Assembly (NCBI RefSeq): GCF_030691015.1
Contig: NZ_JAUYFF010000001.1
Location: 186,001-250,000, forward strand
Length of the DNA: 64,000 bases
DNA from: Sulfuricurvum sp.
Lineage (GTDB): Bacteria; Campylobacterota; Campylobacteria; Campylobacterales; Sulfurimonadaceae
Direction of reading: 5' to 3'
This document shows, in pieces, positions 41,128 through 49,990 of the stretch. How positions within the stretch are numbered: position 1 is the first letter of the stretch; each line of letters starts with the position of its first letter. Made by a program: the position numbers and the translations under genes. The notes below the pieces were generated by a model. The model saw only the letters and a program-made list of their open reading frames with translations, had not been told where the DNA came from and ran no database searches.

Positions 41128-42254
41128 CGAATCTCCCCTTTGATCTCTTTGGTTACTTTGTAATCGAGCATTATCCCGATCAATTCCTCTTTGGAATAGG
41201 CATTCAGCCGCTCACGCGCTTCTTGTAGATAAAGCTCTCGATCTTCCGGAGCAACGGTATCTTTGAGATAAAGTAGCTCTTTGTCGTATACACTTTGAAA
41301 TTGCGCATTTTCTAGCGATTTTTTGACCATTACATCGTACAGTTCATTGCGAGACAGATGGATCAAAAAGGAGATGTCCTCTTCATCCGAATGGGCATAC
41401 GCACTAATCTGCTTCGGCGAAAGGGAAAAGATGAAAGCACCGATCGTCTCTCCCTCACCGTTTTTCATCGGTTCATAAAACAGATAACGCCCTCCGCTAA
41501 AAACTACTCGAGTCATTTTTAACGTTTTGAAATTGATCCCCTCCAAAAGCTTTAAATCACTTTGGGTATATTTCGGATTGGCTAAAATATACTCTTTTCC
41601 GATCGCCGGATTTTCTTGCATAAATACCGCTGTTTCGTAAAAACGTTCATCCATCAGAATATATAAATCAATCCCCAAACGATCAAAATATTCTTGCGTC
41701 GATTCGAAAAAAGAGACCACTTCCACAAATCCGACCATCTGCTCGGTATGATAGATCGGAACCGTTGCTTTAACCCCTATCTTTCGCCCTACTTCGATAG
41801 CGGAGCGGGGTTTTTTATGATTTTGAAAATAGAGGAGATCGGGACGATGAAAATCCAAAGGCATCCCTGCATACGAGTTGTCCCAGCTCCGTGCAAAAAT
41901 AACATAATCGGCGGTAATAATCTGTGAACGTATGAGTGAATCGGTATGAAGCTTAATCGACTCCATTACCTCGGATAGAATTTCAAAACCTTTCTCTTCA
42001 TCTTCTTGCTCTAATGCATCACTGAGTGAATTGTTTTGTCCCAGTATCAAAGCATAGCGCAATGCGGTGGAACGCTCTTTTTCGAGTTGAGAGTTGAGTG
42101 CGAGTGAGAGTTGGTCGCTAAGACGTTCTAGCGTTTGGGATGTCACTTTTTGTTCCAAATACAACAAGGTTCCCCCCAGAAGCGTCATGATGAGCAAAAA
42201 TACGCCGGCAATAATTTTTTTATCGGCAAAAAACGCTAACCAGCGATCCATCAC
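41124..42254 (-). CDS. Periplasmic Cache-type sensor protein without output domain
   Basis: 376 residues. One membrane helix (about 14-32) and no second one, so the rest should be periplasmic. Residues 35-280 look like a double-Cache ligand-binding region (helical start, then S-A-I-E-V-G-R-K-I-G-V-K-A-T-V-P-I-Y and later F-Y-E-P-M-K-N-G-E-G-E-T-I-G-A-F). The last 85 residues are charged and helical, of unknown kind. No kinase, HAMP, methyl-acceptor or GGDEF part is present. Overlaps flhB and the response regulator by four bases each. Probably an accessory sensor for the kinase; the ligand is unknown. Confidence 0.72.
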   Translation of the reverse strand: MMDRWLAFFADKKIIAGVFLLIMTLLGGTLLYLEQKVTSQTLERLSDQLSLALNSQLEKERSTALRYALILGQNNSLSDALEQEDEEKGFEILSEVMESIKLHTDSLIRSQIITADYVIFARSWDNSYAGMPLDFHRPDLLYFQNHKKPRSAIEVGRKIGVKATVPIYHTEQMVGFVEVVSFFESTQEYFDRLGIDLYILMDERFYETAVFMQENPAIGKEYILANPKYTQSDLKLLEGINFKTLKMTRVVFSGGRYLFYEPMKNGEGETIGAFIFSLSPKQISAYAHSDEEDISFLIHLSRNELYDVMVKKSLENAQFQSVYDKELLYLKDTVAPEDRELYLQEARERLNAYSKEELIGIMLDYKVTKEIKGEIR

Positions 42255-43318
42255 AAGCTATCCTTCCGTTTTTTGCCCATCTTATAGACATACGCCAGTA
42301 CTTCGGCCACTGCGGCAAAGAGCATATCGGGAATTGGACGATCAACATCAACCTCTGCGTAAAGAGATCGTGCAAGAGGAGGATTTTGGACAATATGTAC
42401 CCCATTTTCCCGTGCCACTTTTTTAATCTGTATCGCCATATTGTCGACCCCTTTGGCGACCACGACGGGAGCATTGTGTTTCGTATCATCGTAGACTATC
42501 GCTACGGCATAGTGGGTCGGATTGGTGATAACGACATCGGCGGTAGGGACAGCCGACATCATCCGCTTCCGTGCCGCCTGCATCTGAATCTGGCGAATTT
42601 TCGCTTTGATGTGAGGATCCCCTTCCATATTCTTCATCTCATCTTTGATCTCTTGAAGTGACATTTTGAGCTTATCAAAATAGTTTTTTCGGACTAAAAA
42701 GAGGTCTACAATAGCGTACAGAAAAATGATAATAAGCATAATGGAAGCTAAAATGATCGCTTTGTCCCGCAACCAAATCATCTGATCGTGCAGGTTAAAC
42801 AACGCAACCGTCGGCAACTCTTCCATAAAATACCAAAAATAGAGAAATCCGATCCCCAAAGCCGTAAGGGATTTAAAGGTTATTTTGACCGATTCCAGTG
42901 CTTTTTGAAGGGTAAAAAGATTGGCAAATCCCTTAATCGGGTCAAGTTTTGAGAAGTTAGGGACGAGAGGTTTGGTCGTAAAATTGAATCCGATCTGACC
43001 GACTGTCCCCATGACCCCTGCAATAGCGACAACCACTGAGATAGGCAATGCCATAATGAGGAACTCTTTCATCGTAACTATTGCCATATCCAGCATCAGC
43101 TCACGATCCAGAGGCTGATTCATCAAGGAAAAGTAATAGCGGGCAAGATTGAGCATCCGCTCGGCAATAAAAACAAACATCATTATTAGAGCCAAAATAG
43201 CGACGAGCAGTACCACTACCCCGACAATATCCTGACTTTTGGGGACATTCCCTTCAGCACGCGCATCTTCTATCTTCTTGGCGGTGGGTTCTTCGGTCTT
43301 TTCTGTGTCGTCAGCCAC
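42251..43318 (-). CDS. flhB: Flagellar export apparatus protein FlhB
   Basis: 355 residues. Four membrane helices between about 30 and 215, then the cytoplasmic domain with the self-cleaving N-P-T-H motif (in V-I-T-N-P-T-H-Y-A-V). FlhB switches the export apparatus from rod/hook to filament substrates. The N-terminus A-D-D-T-E-K-T-E-E-P-T is typical. Here it is sandwiched between nadC and the sensor genes, away from the other flagellar genes. Confidence 0.96.
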   Translation of the reverse strand: MADDTEKTEEPTAKKIEDARAEGNVPKSQDIVGVVVLLVAILALIMMFVFIAERMLNLARYYFSLMNQPLDRELMLDMAIVTMKEFLIMALPISVVVAIAGVMGTVGQIGFNFTTKPLVPNFSKLDPIKGFANLFTLQKALESVKITFKSLTALGIGFLYFWYFMEELPTVALFNLHDQMIWLRDKAIILASIMLIIIFLYAIVDLFLVRKNYFDKLKMSLQEIKDEMKNMEGDPHIKAKIRQIQMQAARKRMMSAVPTADVVITNPTHYAVAIVYDDTKHNAPVVVAKGVDNMAIQIKKVARENGVHIVQNPPLARSLYAEVDVDRPIPDMLFAAVAEVLAYVYKMGKKRKDSL

Positions 43319-43321
43319 TTA

Positions 43322-44137
43322 TTAATCCATTTTCATTGACATATCGATCCAATTGGCTTGGTGAATGAGGGAACCCGTACTGATTGCATCAACACCTGTT
43401 TTAGCATACTCTTCTATGGTATCCAGAGTAATATTGCCGCTCGCTTCGAGCAATACACTGCTGTGGTGTTCCCATTTGTACTCAACCACTTCACGGAGCG
43501 CTTCGGCAGACATATTGTCACACATTACGATATCGGCACCCACTTCCATAGCATGCTTCGCCATCTCTATCGTCTCAGCTTCAATCTCTATCTTCGCGGT
43601 AAAGGGTATTTTTGCCCGCGCCTCTTCCATAAAAAGCTCTAAATTTGGAATCGTTTTGAGATGGGTATCTTTGAGCATCAGTGCATCGTCCAGCCCCATC
43701 CGATGGTTCGTCGCCCCGCCGATACGGGTCGCGTATTTCTCGAAATTGCGCAGCAAAGGGCGAGTTTTTCGGGTATCGAGGAGTTTCGTCCCATACGGTG
43801 CGATGAGATCGACATATTTACGGGTCAGTGTCGCGATAGAACTCGCATGAAGGAGCATATTAAGAAGCGTCCTCTCTATCCGAAGGAGTGTGTGCGAATC
43901 GCCGCTAAGCTCCATCAGCACCTCCCCTTTTACAAACCTCTCACCGTCTTGTTTGTGCCATGTAATAGTGAACTTTTCGATATCCGACAATACCCGTAGA
44001 TACGCTTCCCCCGCTAAAACACCGTCACTTTTCGCGATGATCTTCGCACTGGCAGGTGCCGCATCGGAAACCCGCGCATACAAATCCCCGCGCCCCACAT
44101 CTTCGGCTAATACTTCACGGATAAATTGTTCAATCAT
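43322..44137 (-). CDS. nadC: Quinolinate phosphoribosyltransferase
   Basis: 271 residues from the ATG at 44137, an ATGA overlap with the nadA stop; an upstream in-frame start lies inside nadA. The enzyme makes nicotinate mononucleotide from quinolinate and PRPP. Motifs: E-D-V-G-R-G-D, L-D-T-R-K-T-R-P, G-G-A-T-N-H-R, and E-A-S-G-N-I-T near the end. Pairs with nadA; no nadB is in the window. Confidence 0.96.
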   Translation of the reverse strand: MIEQFIREVLAEDVGRGDLYARVSDAAPASAKIIAKSDGVLAGEAYLRVLSDIEKFTITWHKQDGERFVKGEVLMELSGDSHTLLRIERTLLNMLLHASSIATLTRKYVDLIAPYGTKLLDTRKTRPLLRNFEKYATRIGGATNHRMGLDDALMLKDTHLKTIPNLELFMEEARAKIPFTAKIEIEAETIEMAKHAMEVGADIVMCDNMSAEALREVVEYKWEHHSSVLLEASGNITLDTIEEYAKTGVDAISTGSLIHQANWIDMSMKMD

Positions 44138-45138
44138 AACGCCATCATCCTCTCTAACGCGATTTTTGCCCAATACGCCGTATCCTCATCCACTTCGATC
44201 TCGTTGATCGGCGCACCGTCTTCAATCGATTTAAGGACATTATACAAATCTTCCAACGTCGTTTCATTCATCGTCGGACATTCGGGTTTGGTGCTGGAAA
44301 GAATATACGTATTGGATGGGCGGAGGCGGTTGACCATATTAAACTCTGTCCCTACCGCCACCTTTTGATCCGCTGGAAGTTCCATGATGTATTTGATGAG
44401 TTGCGACGTCGAACCGACGAAATCGGCTCGGTCACAGATAGCAGGGTCGCACTCAGGGTGGACGGCGATCAAAATCCCCGGATATTTCTTACGGTAAAAC
44501 TCGATATCCTCGACACTAAAGAGTTGATGCACCGAGCAAAATCCGTCGTAGCAAATAATGTCCGCTTCTTTGGGGTCAGACCCATCCCCGATGACGCATG
44601 ATTTCAATCCCATCATATTGGCGATATTTTGTCCCAAACAGCGATCAGGGACGAAAAGGATCTTTTTCCCCTCGGCAAGGGCTTTGGTGATAATCGTTTT
44701 GGCGTTGGAACTGGTGCAAACCATCCCCCCCATTTTTCCGACACGGGCTTTTACCGCCGCATCGGAGTTGATGTAAGTGATCGGGAGGATATCGTCCGCT
44801 TTGATCCCCGCCTCTTCGAGTTTTTGGATCGATTGATCGTAATAGAGGCCATCAATCATTTTTGCCATCGCACAACAGGCGACTTTCGGCATCACAACCC
44901 GTTTTTCAGGGCTGAGGATTTTGACACTTTGCCCCATAAATCCGACCCCGCAGAATACGACGAACTCTTTATCATCCGCCATCGTCCGTTTCGCGAGTTC
45001 GAGCGAATCTCCCGTAATATCCCCCATCTCAAACACTTCATCGCGCTGATAAAAATGGGCAACAACGGTGACGCTGAGACGGCTTTTAAGATCAATAATT
45101 TTTTGTTTTAACTCTTCTGCGCTAGTATTCAAAATCAT
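44134..45138 (-). CDS. nadA: Quinolinate synthase A
   Basis: 334 residues. Condenses iminoaspartate with dihydroxyacetone phosphate using a [4Fe-4S] cluster. Candidate ligand cysteines lie in K-V-A-C-C-A-M-A, M-V-C-T-S-S-N-A and H-P-E-C-D-P-A-I-C. The N-terminal V-V-A-H-F-Y-Q-R-D-E-V is typical. First gene of the nadA-nadC-flhB-Cache-RR-HK run. TATAAT at 45166-45161 (minus) is its probable promoter. Confidence 0.96.
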   Translation of the reverse strand: MILNTSAEELKQKIIDLKSRLSVTVVAHFYQRDEVFEMGDITGDSLELAKRTMADDKEFVVFCGVGFMGQSVKILSPEKRVVMPKVACCAMAKMIDGLYYDQSIQKLEEAGIKADDILPITYINSDAAVKARVGKMGGMVCTSSNAKTIITKALAEGKKILFVPDRCLGQNIANMMGLKSCVIGDGSDPKEADIICYDGFCSVHQLFSVEDIEFYRKKYPGILIAVHPECDPAICDRADFVGSTSQLIKYIMELPADQKVAVGTEFNMVNRLRPSNTYILSSTKPECPTMNETTLEDLYNVLKSIEDGAPINEIEVDEDTAYWAKIALERMMAL

Positions 45139-45217
45139 TCCTTACTCTCATTAGGATGTTATTATATCTTTTGAAATATAATACCATCCAAAATTTACCA
45201 ACAAAGAGTCACCTATT
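45139..45217. promoter_or_regulatory. Divergent promoters of nadA and plsY
   Basis: TATAAT on the minus strand at 45166-45161 for nadA and on the plus strand at 45177-45182 for plsY. The two boxes are ten bases apart, pointing away from each other, in a 79-base gap. Confidence 0.6.
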
Positions 45218-45832
45218 ATGGATTTTTTATTTAACCTCAATGTTCAGTTTTATCTCGCCGCCTATCTCCTCGGCGGTATCCCGTTCGGACTTATTTTGGC
45301 AAAAGTGTTTGCAGGGGTCAATATCACCGATTCAGGCTCGGGAAGTATCGGGGCGACCAATGTACTGCGCGTTGTCAAAGAGACCAATCCTAAGCTTGCT
45401 AAAAAGCTCGGTGCCGCGACCCTCGCTCTGGATGCACTCAAAGGGATTATTGTTGTCCTCGCCGCTAAATATTTTGAAATGAGTGATTCGGTTCAATGGA
45501 TGGTTGCCGTTCTCGCCGTTATCGGGCACTGTTTTAGTCCGTATATGTGGTTTGAGGGGGGCAAAGGAGTTGCAACAGGGATGGGCGTTATGGCCGTAAT
45601 GCTCCCGATTCCTACCGCCATCGCCCTTATCGTGTGGGGAGTTGCGGCAAAAACGATCCGTATCTCGTCACTCTCTTCAATGCTCGGACTTCTTGCCCTT
45701 ATCATTGCTTCTTTTGTTTTATATCCTACGATGTTCCATGCTCCGGTACTTTTCATCGCCTTTATCCTTTTTTACAAACATATTCCTAACTTTGTCCGCC
45801 TTTTCAAAGGGGAAGAGAAACGGGTCGCATGA
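45218..45832 (+). CDS. plsY: Acyl-phosphate:glycerol-3-phosphate acyltransferase PlsY
   Basis: 204 residues with five or so membrane helices. The three family motifs are present: G-S-G-S-I-G-A-T-N-V-L-R (about 45), the H-C-F-S-P-Y-M-W-F-E-G-G-K-G-V-A-T-G loop (about 105) and H-I-P-N-F-V-R-L near the end. It starts membrane phospholipid synthesis by acylating glycerol-3-phosphate from acyl-phosphate. Overlaps folB by four bases (ATGA). Confidence 0.96.
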   Translation: MDFLFNLNVQFYLAAYLLGGIPFGLILAKVFAGVNITDSGSGSIGATNVLRVVKETNPKLAKKLGAATLALDALKGIIVVLAAKYFEMSDSVQWMVAVLAVIGHCFSPYMWFEGGKGVATGMGVMAVMLPIPTAIALIVWGVAAKTIRISSLSSMLGLLALIIASFVLYPTMFHAPVLFIAFILFYKHIPNFVRLFKGEEKRVA

Positions 45833-46155
45833 CCATTCTTATCGAGAATCTCACCTTTGATACTATTATCGGGATTCTTGAACATGAACGCACCATCCCG
45901 CAGAGGGTTCAAATCGACTGCACTATTGACTATTCTTATACATCCACCCTTTTCATTAATTACGCTGACGTTGCCCGAATGATTGAAGATACAATGAAAA
46001 CTGAAAAGTTTGAATTGATCGAAACGGCATTGGAGGTACTCGGCGTTACGCTCAAAAAACATTTCCCTCTTATTGAAACCCTTTTTCTTACCATTCGCAA
46101 ACCTGATATTCTCCAAAATTGCACCGTCGGTGTTCAAAAAAATTTCATTTTTTAA
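45829..46155 (+). CDS. folB: Dihydroneopterin aldolase
   Basis: 108 residues. I-G-I-L-E-H-E-R and Q-R-V-Q-I-D-C-T-I correspond to the FolB signatures (I-G-x-x-x-x-E-R and Q-x-x-x-x-D). The helix with I-E-T-A-L-E-V-L-G follows. A little shorter than the E. coli enzyme of about 120 residues. It cleaves dihydroneopterin in folate synthesis. The same gene flanks cosR in C. jejuni (Cj0356c, recalled). Confidence 0.85.
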   Translation: MTILIENLTFDTIIGILEHERTIPQRVQIDCTIDYSYTSTLFINYADVARMIEDTMKTEKFELIETALEVLGVTLKKHFPLIETLFLTIRKPDILQNCTVGVQKNFIF

Positions 46156-46172
46156 AAAAAATTGAAAAAAAG

Positions 46173-46201
46173 TTTAAAAAATTCTAAAAGTATGGTATCA
46201 T
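46173..46201 (+). promoter_or_regulatory. Promoter of the HsrA/CosR-like regulator gene
   Basis: TTTAAA (46173-46178) and TATCAT (46196-46201) are spaced by 17 bases, set in an A-rich tract beginning right after the folB stop. Short and strongly AT-biased, it resembles vegetative Campylobacterota promoters. Confidence 0.5.
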
Positions 46202-46235
46202 TTCGGCAAAATTTCCGTATAAATGAGGAATCTGA

Positions 46236-46907
46236 ATGCGTATTCTGATCATTGAAGATGAAGTAACCCTCAATAAAACCCTTGCAGAAGGGCTCAAAGA
46301 ATTTGGTTACCAAAGCGACGTCGTCGAAACACTAAAAGACGGCGAGTATTATCTCGATATCCGTAACTATGACCTAATCTTGATGGATTGGATGCTACCT
46401 GATGGTAATAGCGTCGATATCATCCCAGACATCAAAAGCAATACTCCTAAAACTGTAGTTGTTGTTCTCTCAGCACGTGATGACAATGCAAGCGAAATTG
46501 AAGCCCTTAAAGCTGGTGCGGACGATTATATCCGTAAACCGTTTGATTTCGATGTCCTTGTTGCTCGTATTGAAGCACGTTTACGTTTCGGCGGTAGCAA
46601 TATCATCGAAATTGATGATTTGACGATCAATCCTGAAGAGGAAAAAATCATCTATAAAGAAAAAGAGATTGAACTCAAAGGTAAACCTTTCGAAGTATTG
46701 ACTCACCTTGCACGTCATCGTGACCAAATCGTATCCAAAGAGCAATTGTTGGATGCCATCTGGGAAGAGCCTGAACTCGTTACTCCGAATGTTATCGAGG
46801 TTGCGATCAACCAAATTCGTCAGAAAATGGATAAACCGCTCGGTATCACCACTATCGAAACCGTGCGCCGCCGAGGATACCGTTTTTGTTTTCCAAAAGA
46901 AGCATAA
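46236..46907 (+). CDS. HsrA/CosR-type response regulator with canonical phosphorylation site
   Basis: 223 residues, the same length as H. pylori HP1043 (HsrA). The C-terminal half is nearly identical to what I recall of HP1043/CosR: V-A-R-I-E-A-R-L-R-F, L-T-H-L-A-R-H-R-D-Q-I-V-S-K-E and E-V-A-I-N-Q-I-R-Q-K-M-D. The receiver, unlike those essential orphan regulators, has E7/D8/E9, phosphoacceptor D51 (L-M-D-W-M-L-P), S79 and K101 (R-K-P-F). Flanking folB, ferredoxin and ppx/gppA match C. jejuni Cj0356c-Cj0353c. It overlaps a histidine kinase gene by 22 bases. Likely controls redox or growth genes. Confidence 0.9.
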   Translation: MRILIIEDEVTLNKTLAEGLKEFGYQSDVVETLKDGEYYLDIRNYDLILMDWMLPDGNSVDIIPDIKSNTPKTVVVVLSARDDNASEIEALKAGADDYIRKPFDFDVLVARIEARLRFGGSNIIEIDDLTINPEEEKIIYKEKEIELKGKPFEVLTHLARHRDQIVSKEQLLDAIWEEPELVTPNVIEVAINQIRQKMDKPLGITTIETVRRRGYRFCFPKEA

Positions 46908-48187
46908 GACGACGCTTTCTCTTCCAACTCATTGTCGCTTCGGCGGCATTGGTTATCCTTTTTTCCTCCTTTTTATATCTCTTTATCAAACAATCTATTT
47001 ACGATGAAAAACAAGCTGAACTAATCGGTTACGCTGAAAACATATCTTCCAATAAATCCCTTTTGTCCGCACAGCAGAACAATACGGAAACACTTATGGG
47101 ACTTGACGTTGAGTTGATTACCCTCACCCCAAATGAAGAACACCTCGATTTTTATGAAAAAACAAATAAAGATAAAACAACGACCCTTGTTCTTATCTAT
47201 CCGTTTGATTTTGAAAACTCCTCGTATCTAAAAGTGAGTCGGGATATCACTCCGACCAAGCGGCTCTTAACAAAAATCATGAACTCTATTTATCTCATCA
47301 ATGCCGTCGGTTTTGTCGTCATTATCCTTTATGCTATAGCCTTTTCAAAAATGTTGATTGCCCCGATCACTGCCCTCAGCCGCCGTCTTGCCAACATGAA
47401 CGAGCACCTTATACGCCCTATCAAAGTTGAACAGCTTCCCGATGAGTTCGAACCTCTGGGAGAGACGCTCAATCGTCTCATAGCCCGTATCCAAAATTTC
47501 GTCAAATACCAAAAAGAGCTCTTTATCGGTGCGGCACATGAACTCAAAACCCCTCTCGCCGTTATTAAACTCAAAAATCAAGTTACGTTGATTAAAAAGC
47601 GAACCGCGGAAGAGTATATCGAAGCGATCAAAATAACCAATCAAAGTGTTGATGAGATGAATAAAATCGTCGCCGATATTCTCAACATAGGTCGTCAAGA
47701 GGGGGCACAGCTCGAAATTCCTGTCCAAACCGATGTCATCCAAATTCTCAAAAAATGGGAGGGGGATTTTAAACTCTTGGCAAACAGTGAAAATAAAACG
47801 CTCAAAACCCATTTTGAACCGGATGCCTTTAATGCCGTATTGCAGGTTACTCTGCTCAATCAAATTTTGCAGAATTTTTTACAAAATGCCCTCAAGTTTA
47901 CCCCTGAGGGGAAAGTAATTACCTTCCAAAGTCGTCTCAACGGAGTCGGAATTGTCATTGAAGTGATCGATGAGGGGTGCGGTATCGATGAAAGCGTCGA
48001 TCTCTTCGCCCCGTTTAAGCGCCAAGGAAACAAATCAGGGGTTGGGTTGGGACTATTTTTAGCCAAAAGTGCTGCCGAAGCGATCGGTGCCGTTATTACG
48101 CTAACCAATAGAGAAGATGGAATGGACGGTTCATGTGCTCGTCTTATTCTCCCTTCGAAGCTGTGTTGCGTCCTTCCATTACGATAA
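46886..48187 (+). CDS. Histidine kinase, likely partner of the HsrA/CosR-like regulator
   Basis: 433 residues, starting at a TTG (46886) inside the regulator gene, with GAGG about nine bases upstream; no ATG occurs before the first membrane helix. Helices at about 12-35 and 133-155 enclose a periplasmic sensor of about 100 residues. A HAMP-like linker is followed by H-box A-H-E-L-K-T-P-L, N-box Q-N-A-L-K-F-T and G-boxes D-E-G-C-G-I and G-V-G-L-G-L. Complete. H. pylori and Campylobacter have no kinase at this place. Confidence 0.9.
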   Translation: MFSKRSIRRRFLFQLIVASAALVILFSSFLYLFIKQSIYDEKQAELIGYAENISSNKSLLSAQQNNTETLMGLDVELITLTPNEEHLDFYEKTNKDKTTTLVLIYPFDFENSSYLKVSRDITPTKRLLTKIMNSIYLINAVGFVVIILYAIAFSKMLIAPITALSRRLANMNEHLIRPIKVEQLPDEFEPLGETLNRLIARIQNFVKYQKELFIGAAHELKTPLAVIKLKNQVTLIKKRTAEEYIEAIKITNQSVDEMNKIVADILNIGRQEGAQLEIPVQTDVIQILKKWEGDFKLLANSENKTLKTHFEPDAFNAVLQVTLLNQILQNFLQNALKFTPEGKVITFQSRLNGVGIVIEVIDEGCGIDESVDLFAPFKRQGNKSGVGLGLFLAKSAAEAIGAVITLTNREDGMDGSCARLILPSKLCCVLPLR

Positions 48188-48268
48188 GATTCTCTACTTT
48201 AAAACTCCTCAAAGGTTCCTTTCGCTATAAATCGCGCAATAACCAAATACATAACCGAGGTTTAACCT

Positions 48269-48523
48269 ATGCCACTATTAATTGTCGATGAATGTATCGC
48301 ATGCGACGCATGCCGTGAAGAATGCCCAATGGACGCAATCGAAGAGGGCGATCCGATTTATATCATCGATCCGGACCGTTGTACCGAGTGTGTAGGAACC
48401 TACGATGAACCTGCTTGTATTGCCGTATGTCCGGTCGATTGTATTATCCCCGATAAAGATAATGTGGAAACCATGCAAGAACTCCTCTATAAACACAAGC
48501 AATTGATGGAGGAAGAGGAGTAA
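48269..48523 (+). CDS. YfhL-type 2[4Fe-4S] ferredoxin
   Basis: 84 residues. First cluster motif C-I-A-C-D-A-C-R-E-E-C-P. The second is extended, C-T-E-C-V-G-T-Y-D-E-P-A-C-I-A-V-C-P, with an insert of several residues typical of YfhL/Alvin-type ferredoxins. A low-potential electron carrier of the cytoplasm; partner unknown. Corresponds in position to C. jejuni fdxB (Cj0354c, recalled). GAGG precedes the ATG. The 81-base gap before it has no firm promoter. Confidence 0.93.
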   Translation: MPLLIVDECIACDACREECPMDAIEEGDPIYIIDPDRCTECVGTYDEPACIAVCPVDCIIPDKDNVETMQELLYKHKQLMEEEE

Positions 48524-49990
48524 ATGGCAAAATCAACCGCCGTTATCGACATAGGAAGCAATTCCATGCGAATGGCGGTCTTTCAAAAAACCAGCCGTTT
48601 TGCTTTTCATATTCTCCACGAAGTCAAAAGTTCTGTCCGTATCAGTGAAAACGCTTATAAAAATGAAGGTTATCTTCAGAGTGACGCTATGGATCGTACC
48701 GCTCAGGCAATCGGAGAGTTTTTATCGATTGCCAAATCTTTCGGTGTTCGAAAAATATTATGTGTTGCGACATCCGCTCTACGTGATGCACCGAATGCTT
48801 CTTCTTTTCTCTCCCGTATCAAACGTGAACATGACCTATCTATCAAAGTGATCACAGGAGAGAGAGAAGCCTATTTAGGAGGAATGGCCTGTGCCAATCT
48901 CCTTCCGAGCCTCTCAGATGCCATTACGGTCGATGTAGGGGGAGGTTCCAGTGAGTTTACCCTTCTTCGCAACGGGAAAGTTGAGCAACTCTTCTCTCTC
49001 AATGTCGGAACTGTTCGAATCAAAGAACTTTTCTTCGATCGTGATGATGTGGAGGGAGCCATTGGCTATATCGATGAAGCACTCAAACAGCTTCCACCAT
49101 TTGATACCGATACTCTGATCGGTATAGGAGGAAGCTTTCGCGCCCTCACCCGTGCTCTGATGAAAAAAGAGGAGTATCCTCTTAAAAAGCTTCACGCATA
49201 CACCACAGATGAAGCCTCTTTTTTACACTTTAATGAGCAAATCCTCTCTGCGGGTTCCAAAAAACTTCGCTCGTTATTTATTAAGCCCGATCGTTTTGAT
49301 ACCATCAAGCCCGGTGCCCTTATCTTAGAGCGTATTATTCGTCATACCCAAATCAAAACACTTATCTGTAGTGGAGTCGGGGTACGCGAAGGGGTATTTC
49401 TAACCGATTTACTTCGTAATTCAGGAGATCGCTTCCCTGCCAATTATAACCCCAGTGTTCGGTATCTTCTCGATACCTATGGTCTCCACAGTACGCATGC
49501 ACAGCAATGTGCCCATCTTAGTAAACGTCTCTTTGAATTGCTGCATGTTTCTCTCGGGATTGCCCCTAAATTTCAACAAGAGCTTGCTATTGCCGCCAAA
49601 CTTCTCTCCATAGGGGTTGATGTCCGTTATTATGCTTATCAGCGCCACAGTCACTATCTAGCGATGAACACACTCGACTATGGTCTCAATCATTCACAGA
49701 TTGCCCTTATCTCACACCTTCTCCTCTTTAAAAAAGGGCACTCTTCCTCTGATCTCATCCCTAAAGGATCATTAAGCTCACTATTGCCGGAGAAAGAGAC
49801 TCTGGATGCTCTTGGTATGTTACTGTGGCTTGCACATATCCTTTTGGCATCAAGAGTCAATGCTTCTGAGATCTCGCTTGTGCTGGAAAATGGGACATTG
49901 AGTGTTAGCGGAAAACATCTCTATCTTGCTCGTGAACAACTCAAAAATATTATTCTACCTGAAAATATCACCCTTATACTAAAGGACTAA
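48524..49990 (+). CDS. Ppx/GppA-family exopolyphosphatase/guanosine pentaphosphatase
   Basis: 488 residues. ASKHA fold with D-I-G-S-N-S-M-R at residue 6, A-T-S-A-L-R-D-A, V-D-V-G-G-G-S-S-E-F and I-G-G-S-F-R-A-L. The C-terminal part (about 310-480) is the HD-like domain of the family. It hydrolyses polyphosphate ends or pppGpp; sequence alone does not tell which. Starts immediately after the ferredoxin stop. Counterpart of ppk at the other end of the window. Confidence 0.92.
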   Translation: MAKSTAVIDIGSNSMRMAVFQKTSRFAFHILHEVKSSVRISENAYKNEGYLQSDAMDRTAQAIGEFLSIAKSFGVRKILCVATSALRDAPNASSFLSRIKREHDLSIKVITGEREAYLGGMACANLLPSLSDAITVDVGGGSSEFTLLRNGKVEQLFSLNVGTVRIKELFFDRDDVEGAIGYIDEALKQLPPFDTDTLIGIGGSFRALTRALMKKEEYPLKKLHAYTTDEASFLHFNEQILSAGSKKLRSLFIKPDRFDTIKPGALILERIIRHTQIKTLICSGVGVREGVFLTDLLRNSGDRFPANYNPSVRYLLDTYGLHSTHAQQCAHLSKRLFELLHVSLGIAPKFQQELAIAAKLLSIGVDVRYYAYQRHSHYLAMNTLDYGLNHSQIALISHLLLFKKGHSSSDLIPKGSLSSLLPEKETLDALGMLLWLAHILLASRVNASEISLVLENGTLSVSGKHLYLAREQLKNIILPENITLILKD

